From NCBI RefSeq assembly GCF_018882155.1, contig NZ_JACVPA010000001.1, positions 1,178,001 through 1,242,000 of the forward strand: a DNA stretch of 64,000 bases. Direction: 5' to 3'. Each line of letters opens with the position of its first letter. The stretch's first letter is position 1. Under the pieces are notes generated by a model that was not told the DNA's origin, did not search any database, and worked only from the letters and a program-made list of their open reading frames with translations. Origin of the DNA: Polynucleobacter nymphae. GTDB taxonomy: Bacteria > Pseudomonadota > Gammaproteobacteria > Burkholderiales > Burkholderiaceae. This document shows, one piece after another, positions 59,249 through 64,000 of this stretch. The position numbers and the translations under genes were made by a program.

Positions 59249-59782
59249 CTACTTCCAAAACCACGCCAACAAATAACACTTGAGCGTAGCTAAATAAGTA
59301 ACAAGCAACGGGATCCATTTCAAATCAGGCTGCTTTAGGGCAAAGCCTATGAACAAAACGATAGTTGCTAGGATTTTGATAAATTCACCAGAAACCACTG
59401 CCGCCAAAAAGCCGCCGGGGCTGGATTTGACACTCTTTTTTGCCGCCTCTATTCGCATCAAAAACAGCGCGGAAGGCAAAAATCCAATCAAACCGCCTAC
59501 TAAAGCCGAATAAGTATAAACGCTTTTGTCAGCTAGACTTGAAAATACATAGCAAGAAGCAGCAATTGCCAGGGTTATAGCTACCTGACTTAAGACAATC
59601 CACCACGCATTCACTGAGGCAAAGTTGCGTGGCTTTGCTCTCCGCAATGCATCCATCTCCTCTTTACTGAGGGTCTTATAGGAATCGTCCTCGATTTCAT
59701 CCCATTCGCGTTTATTGATTAGATGCTCTCTATTCACAAAATACTTTTTGAAAGCTAGCAAAAGCTTGCTAGTCAGCTGCAA
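59249..59782 (-). CDS. atpI: ATP synthase protein I (AtpI-like)
   Basis: About 177 residues if started at TTG 59782, which overlaps the parB end by 14 bp; later starts (GTG 59737 or an internal ATG) are possible and no ribosome site decides. Roughly 50 charged N-terminal residues precede four hydrophobic segments typical of AtpI/UncI (WIVLSQVAITLAIAASCYVF ... GGLIGFLPSALFLM ... ILATIVLFIGFAL). AtpI aids c-ring assembly or Mg2+ uptake in some bacteria. First gene of the atp operon. Confidence 0.85.
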   Translation of the reverse strand: MQLTSKLLLAFKKYFVNREHLINKREWDEIEDDSYKTLSKEEMDALRRAKPRNFASVNAWWIVLSQVAITLAIAASCYVFSSLADKSVYTYSALVGGLIGFLPSALFLMRIEAAKKSVKSSPGGFLAAVVSGEFIKILATIVLFIGFALKQPDLKWIPLLVTYLATLKCYLLAWFWK

Positions 59783-60662
59783 TACCCAACTTTTTTAATA
59801 AGGAATCAAGCTCATCAAACTGGCTAAAGCCAATGCGGATCTCGCCGCCCTTGCCTTTAAACTTAAATTCCACATTTAAACCGATTAAATCGGCCATTTC
59901 TTGAGAAAGGCGACGCATATCGGGGTCGCGGCTTGGCGCACCAGCACCGGCTTTAGTTTTAGGCTTTTTATCCCCAATGTGGCCTCCCGCAATTGCCAGC
60001 GCCGCAGACATTTTTTCCGCTTCACGTACTGATAGGCCTTGAGCAGCAATTCTTTGTGCCAGGGCAACCTGGCTAGCCCCAGGCAATGGCAACAGAGCGC
60101 GGGCATGACCCATATCGATATCGCCTGCCAATAACATTGCCTGCACGGGCTTTGCTAGCTGAGCCAAACGCAATAAATTGGTAATAGCGCTACGAGATTT
60201 TCCTACCGCCTTTGCAGCCTGTTCATGAGTAAAGCCAAACTCTTCGATTAGCCTTGCTAGGCCCTGTGACTCTTCCAGAGGATTTAAATCCTCCCGCTGC
60301 ATATTTTCAACCAAGGCCATTGCTGCTGCTGCCTGATCATCCGCACCAGAAACTAAAACTGGGACTTCTTTGAGGCCAGCAATACTGGCTGCCCTAAAAC
60401 GACGCTCCCCCGCAATGATTTCGTACCTGCCTGGAGCAACAAGTCTTACCAATAAAGGTTGCATCACACCCTGCTCACGAATGCTCTCTGCCAGCTCTTG
60501 TAAAGCGCCTGCTTCCATTTTTTGACGGGGTTGATATTTTCCTGCTTGCAGAGCAGTCAATGGCAAACGATTGATTTCTGTAGTTGAGTTTGCTTGTTGC
60601 GCCTTCTCGCCAAGAAGCGCCTCTAATCCTCTGCCTAAACCTTTTTTCTTAATTGCAACCAT
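59769..60662 (-). CDS. parB: Chromosome partitioning protein ParB
   Basis: 297 residues from ATG 60662 (MVAIKKKGLGRGLEALLG); the frame extends 15 residues upstream over the parA end but the family begins here. Contains the CTPase box II GERRFRAASIAGL, the box I/II region LPLTALQAGKYQPRQKM, and the helix-turn-helix GFTHEQAAKAVGKSRSAITNLLRLAQL that reads parS. Loads as a clamp at parS (site at 62624-62639) and spreads. Confidence 0.96.
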   Translation of the reverse strand: MVAIKKKGLGRGLEALLGEKAQQANSTTEINRLPLTALQAGKYQPRQKMEAGALQELAESIREQGVMQPLLVRLVAPGRYEIIAGERRFRAASIAGLKEVPVLVSGADDQAAAAMALVENMQREDLNPLEESQGLARLIEEFGFTHEQAAKAVGKSRSAITNLLRLAQLAKPVQAMLLAGDIDMGHARALLPLPGASQVALAQRIAAQGLSVREAEKMSAALAIAGGHIGDKKPKTKAGAGAPSRDPDMRRLSQEMADLIGLNVEFKFKGKGGEIRIGFSQFDELDSLLKKLGIAAD

Positions 60663-60684
60663 GATGTTTTTGTCTTCCCAAAAA

Positions 60685-61455
60685 TTACATATGTTTGATG
60701 CGCTCAATCATCTCAGCGCCAAACTCTAAATACGCCTTCGCACCCCGCGAGGCTCTATCAAAAGCCACCCCAGGAAGCCCATAGGATGGGGCTTCAGCAA
60801 GGCGTACATTGCGCGGAATAATGGCCTTAAATACTTTATCGCCGAAGTGTTCTAGCAACTGATCGGATACCTGCTGCTGCAAAGTCATACGTGCATCAAA
60901 CATCACACGCAGTAAACCAATGATGGCCAGATCGGGGTTCAAATTTGCATGCACTTGCTTAATCGTGTTCACTAAATCTGATAAGCCTTCGAGCGCAAAA
61001 TATTCACACTGCATTGGAACGATCACGCCATTTGCTGCACACAATCCATTGAGCGTTAAGAGTGACAAGGCAGGGGGGCAATCGATCAAAATAAAATCGT
61101 AGTCATTGGCCACCGCTGCTAATGCATCTTTAAGGCGAGATTCGCGCGCATCAATATCCACTAATTCGATTTCTGCTCCGGCCAAATCACGATTTGCTGG
61201 CAACACATCGTAAGCAGAACTTTCGCAACGTTGCACACAATTTTTCACTGCGGCCATTCCAATCAAAACCTGATAAACGCTGTTATTTAAATCAGCCTTT
61301 TCAACTCCAGAGCCCATGGTGGCATTGCCCTGCGGGTCTAAATCTACTAGTAGCACTCGCTGTTTCAATCCAGCTAAACCAGCAGCCAAATTTACAGCGG
61401 TAGTGGTTTTGCCAACACCACCTTTTTGATTTGCGATACAGAATATTTTTGCCAT
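60685..61455 (-). CDS. parA: Chromosome partitioning ATPase ParA (Soj)
   Basis: 256 residues with the deviant Walker A KGGVGKTT (11-18), LVDLDPQGNAT and ILIDCPPALSLLTLNGL. ATP-dependent nucleoid-binding protein that moves ParB-parS complexes. No N-terminal HTH, as in the short chromosomal type. 17 bp after rsmG and 22 bp before parB. Confidence 0.97.
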   Translation of the reverse strand: MAKIFCIANQKGGVGKTTTAVNLAAGLAGLKQRVLLVDLDPQGNATMGSGVEKADLNNSVYQVLIGMAAVKNCVQRCESSAYDVLPANRDLAGAEIELVDIDARESRLKDALAAVANDYDFILIDCPPALSLLTLNGLCAANGVIVPMQCEYFALEGLSDLVNTIKQVHANLNPDLAIIGLLRVMFDARMTLQQQVSDQLLEHFGDKVFKAIIPRNVRLAEAPSYGLPGVAFDRASRGAKAYLEFGAEMIERIKHM

Positions 61456-61472
61456 AGCAGCTTTGTTTTTTT

Positions 61473-62141
61473 CTAAAGGGGAAGGGATGATTTTTTCATG
61501 GGGCTCAAGACCAAAATGCGTCTTTCCACCGATAAGTTGGGTATGTGCAAAGGTTCATCGGCTAACAAGCGCCAATCCTTCATGCAAACTTCTTGCATCT
61601 CTTCGTCCGCACGCTTGCCTTTCATTGCAAACACCAGGCCATCGGGCTTTAAAAAGGGCAAAGAAAGCTCTAAAAAACGAGCCAAACTAGTAAAGGCTCT
61701 TGAAATTACCGCATCAAATTGTGCTTTTTGATGCACTGCAACATATTCAACGCGCTCGCTCAGAATTTCTATGTTTTTTAGCTTCAACTTCCCTCGAACA
61801 TGCTGCAGAAAAGCGGCCTTCTTTCTAACCGCCTCAATTAAGCTTAAGCGCCATTCTGGCTCAACAATAGCGATTGGGATTGCGGGCAGACCACCCCCCG
61901 ATCCAAGGTCGGCAATTTTAGGGTTAGGGCTTTTTAAGAACTGCCGTAAAATAGGTAAAACTGTAATAGAATCAATAAGATGCAACCTGATAGAGTCATC
62001 TTCATCCTCAATTGCAGTGAGGTTATGGACTTGATTCCAGCGGGCCATTTCTTGCAAAAAAAGCTCTAAATCAGCAATGTTTGCTTCGCTTAAGTTTAAG
62101 CCAAGCCCTTCAATTCCGAGAGCAAGCAAACCCTCGGTCAT
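61473..62141 (-). CDS. rsmG: 16S rRNA m7G527 methyltransferase RsmG (GidB)
   Basis: 222 residues with the SAM motif [16 protein letters not shown], then [23 protein letters not shown]. Methylates G527 near the decoding site; loss gives low-level streptomycin resistance. Its ATG overlaps the mnmG stop as ATGA, indicating coupled translation. Confidence 0.96.
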   Translation of the reverse strand: MTEGLLALGIEGLGLNLSEANIADLELFLQEMARWNQVHNLTAIEDEDDSIRLHLIDSITVLPILRQFLKSPNPKIADLGSGGGLPAIPIAIVEPEWRLSLIEAVRKKAAFLQHVRGKLKLKNIEILSERVEYVAVHQKAQFDAVISRAFTSLARFLELSLPFLKPDGLVFAMKGKRADEEMQEVCMKDWRLLADEPLHIPNLSVERRILVLSPMKKSSLPL

Positions 62142-64000
62142 GTCGTTTCTTGGGAACGACCCAAACCTTTTTTAAGGTGCACCAGCAATAAAGAAAGTGC
62201 TGCTGGCGTTATCCCAGAAATCCTGCCGGCTTGGCCCAATGTTTCAGGCTTATGCAGGTTCAGCTTTTGTTGAACCTCCTTAGATAGGCCCAGTACGTTT
62301 GAGTAGTCTAGTGTTTCAGGCAAGGGGAAGTTCTCGTTATGTTCTTGGCGAGCAATTTCAAGTGCCTGGCGCTCAATATAGCCCTGATATTTCACTGAAA
62401 TCTCTACTTGATCGCTAATTTGTGCAGCAAGCCCAATATCATCGTCCAAAATTCCAGGGGACCATAAACCATCGCCCAAGCTTGTAATTGCCTCATATGT
62501 AATGCCCGGGCGCCTTAAAAGCTCAGTCAAGGTGCACTCATGAGACAAGTCTTGGGCTAAAAGCTCTGAAATTAGTGGGGCCGCCTCATGTTTTGGCCCA
62601 ACCCAAATATCCTGTAAGCGAGATGTTTCACGTGAAACAGCCTCTTGTTTTCTACAAAATACTTCCCAGCGATAGTCTTCCACCAAACCTAGATCGCGCC
62701 CAATTGGGGTTAAACGCATATCTGCGTTATCTTCACGCAAGCTAAGGCGATATTCGGCGCGACTGGTGAACATTCGGTAGGGCTCTTGGACCCCGCGCAT
62801 GATTAAATCGTCTACTAAAACACCAATGTAAGATTCGCTACGCTTGGGCAACCAGGGCTCTTTGCCCTTAGCGGCAAGCCCCGCATTGATGCCCGCTAGC
62901 ATTCCTTGGGCTGCGGCCTCTTCATAACCAGTGGTGCCATTAATCTGCCCTGCAAAGTACAGGCCAGCAATGGCTTTAGTTTCCAGGCTATGTCGTAGCT
63001 GGCGCGGGTCAAAAAAGTCATACTCAATCGCATAACCCGGGCGAACAATGACTGCAGACTCTAGGCCACGAATGCTTCTGACTAAATCCCACTGGATATC
63101 AAAGGGCAGGCTAGTTGAGATTCCGTTAGGATAAAACTCGTTGGTAGTTAAACCCTCGGGCTCTAAAAAGATCTGGTGGCTGTTTTTAGAGGCAAAACGA
63201 TGAATTTTGTCCTCAATAGAAGGGCAATAGCGCGGGCCAACTCCCTCAATTACACCTGTATACATTGGGGAGCGATCCAAACCGCCCCGAATAATCTCAT
63301 GCGTTTTTTCATTTGTATGAGAAATCCAGCAAGGCACCTGCTTTGGATGCTGCTCTGGACGACCTAAATATGAAAATACTGGGACTGGGTCCAAATCTCC
63401 CGGCTGTTCTTGCATGACAGAGAAATCAATTGTTCTGCCATCAATGCGGGGTGGGGTGCCGGTCTTGAGCCTACCTTGAGGAAGCTTTAACTCTTTTAAG
63501 CGAGCAGACAGAGAAACGGCTGCTGGGTCTCCTGCGCGACCGCCAGCATAATTATTTAAGCCAACGTGTATTTTTCCATCCAAGAAGGTTCCAGCAGTTA
63601 ACACCACCTTTTTAGCCATAAACTCAAGGCCCATTTGCGTAACTACGCCCTGAACCGCGTCTCCATGAACCAATAGATCGTCTACCGCAGCCTGGAAAAG
63701 GCTCAAATTAGGCTGGTTTTCTAGACGGCGACGGATAGCTGCCTTGTATAAAATCCGATCGCCCTGGGCACGGGTTGCACGAACAGCAGGCCCCTTGCTG
63801 GAATTAAGGATTCGAAACTGGATGCCGGCCTCATCAGTGGCTGCAGCCATGGCTCCACCCATTGCGTCAATCTCTTTAACTAGGTGGCCCTTGCCAATGC
63901 CACCGATAGAGGGATTACAGCTCATTGCACCCAAACTCTCAATGCTATGGGTAATTAATAAGGTGTCACAACCCATGCGCGCCGCAGCTAGAGCGGCCTC
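62138..64000 (-). CDS. mnmG: tRNA uridine-5-carboxymethylaminomethyl synthesis enzyme MnmG (GidA), 5' end cut off
   Basis: The frame is open to the right window edge; about 620 residues are visible, missing only the first ~15-20 including most of the FAD motif. Signatures [50 protein letters not shown] and [20 protein letters not shown] are present. With MnmE it modifies the wobble uridine of several tRNAs. Contains a perfect parS site in its coding sequence. Confidence 0.97.
   Translation of the reverse strand, partial: EAALAAARMGCDTLLITHSIESLGAMSCNPSIGGIGKGHLVKEIDAMGGAMAAATDEAGIQFRILNSSKGPAVRATRAQGDRILYKAAIRRRLENQPNLSLFQAAVDDLLVHGDAVQGVVTQMGLEFMAKKVVLTAGTFLDGKIHVGLNNYAGGRAGDPAAVSLSARLKELKLPQGRLKTGTPPRIDGRTIDFSVMQEQPGDLDPVPVFSYLGRPEQHPKQVPCWISHTNEKTHEIIRGGLDRSPMYTGVIEGVGPRYCPSIEDKIHRFASKNSHQIFLEPEGLTTNEFYPNGISTSLPFDIQWDLVRSIRGLESAVIVRPGYAIEYDFFDPRQLRHSLETKAIAGLYFAGQINGTTGYEEAAAQGMLAGINAGLAAKGKEPWLPKRSESYIGVLVDDLIMRGVQEPYRMFTSRAEYRLSLREDNADMRLTPIGRDLGLVEDYRWEVFCRKQEAVSRETSRLQDIWVGPKHEAAPLISELLAQDLSHECTLTELLRRPGITYEAITSLGDGLWSPGILDDDIGLAAQISDQVEISVKYQGYIERQALEIARQEHNENFPLPETLDYSNVLGLSKEVQQKLNLHKPETLGQAGRISGITPAALSLLLVHLKKGLGRSQETT
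62624..62639. promoter_or_regulatory. parS centromere site inside mnmG
   Basis: TGTTTCACGTGAAACA is a perfect 16-bp palindrome that equals the universal parS consensus TGTTNCACGTGAAACA. It lies in the mnmG coding region, about 2 kb from parB's start and within the same gene cluster. ParB binding is inferred from the consensus. Confidence 0.93.

Overview
The window looks like a chromosomal segment of a low-GC betaproteobacterium in the Burkholderiaceae, most likely Polynucleobacter or a close relative. I infer this from protein sequence character, gene order (mnmG-rsmG-parA-parB-atp operon-hemE-priA; infA between secY and rpmJ; Tyr-Gly-Thr tRNAs ahead of a second tuf gene) and a moderate-to-low GC content. 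No database search was possible, so the genus is a judgement from memory.

Layout. 1-4868: end of lysA, a diheme cytochrome c4, engB-hemB on the + strand, then cutA-dsbD on the - strand. 4893-43189: about 38 kb transcribed entirely on the - strand that holds most of the translation and transcription machinery. In transcription order it starts with a complete rRNA operon (16S-tRNA-Ile-tRNA-Ala-23S-5S) and a terminator. A strong promoter then drives tRNA-Tyr-Gly-Thr-tuf, followed by tRNA-Trp-secE-nusG, rplK-rplA, rplJ-rplL, rpoB-rpoC, rpsL-rpsG-fusA-tuf, the S10 operon, the spc operon (with secY, infA, rpmJ) and the alpha operon. 43369-46956: accessory housekeeping genes (GNAT acetyltransferase, small cytochrome c, BON-domain lipoprotein, DiaA-type SIS protein, RsmI, a small membrane protein). 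47059-49042: tRNA-Arg, a fatty-acid desaturase, a tiny double-CxxC protein and gcvH on the + strand. 49051-64000: on the - strand, in transcription order mnmG (cut by the window end), rsmG, parA, parB, the nine-gene ATP synthase operon, hemE and priA.

How it works together: the central block supplies ribosomes, RNA polymerase, elongation factors and the Sec translocon. Its junctions carry regulatory RNA structures: an L10 leader, a pair of mutually exclusive hairpins between rplL and rpoB, a structured tuf-rpsJ spacer, and terminator/promoter boundaries at rpoC/rpsL and rpsQ/rplN. The right end is an origin-proximal segregation and energy block. It includes a perfect parS site inside mnmG and a DnaA-box-rich, AT-rich spacer between hemE and priA.

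I see no CRISPR array, insertion sequence, prophage or defence island, and no clear undescribed multi-gene system. The observations most worth following up are regulatory: the rplL-rpoB alternative hairpins, the tuf-rpsJ folded spacer with complementary loops, the DnaA boxes ahead of priA, and parS within mnmG.
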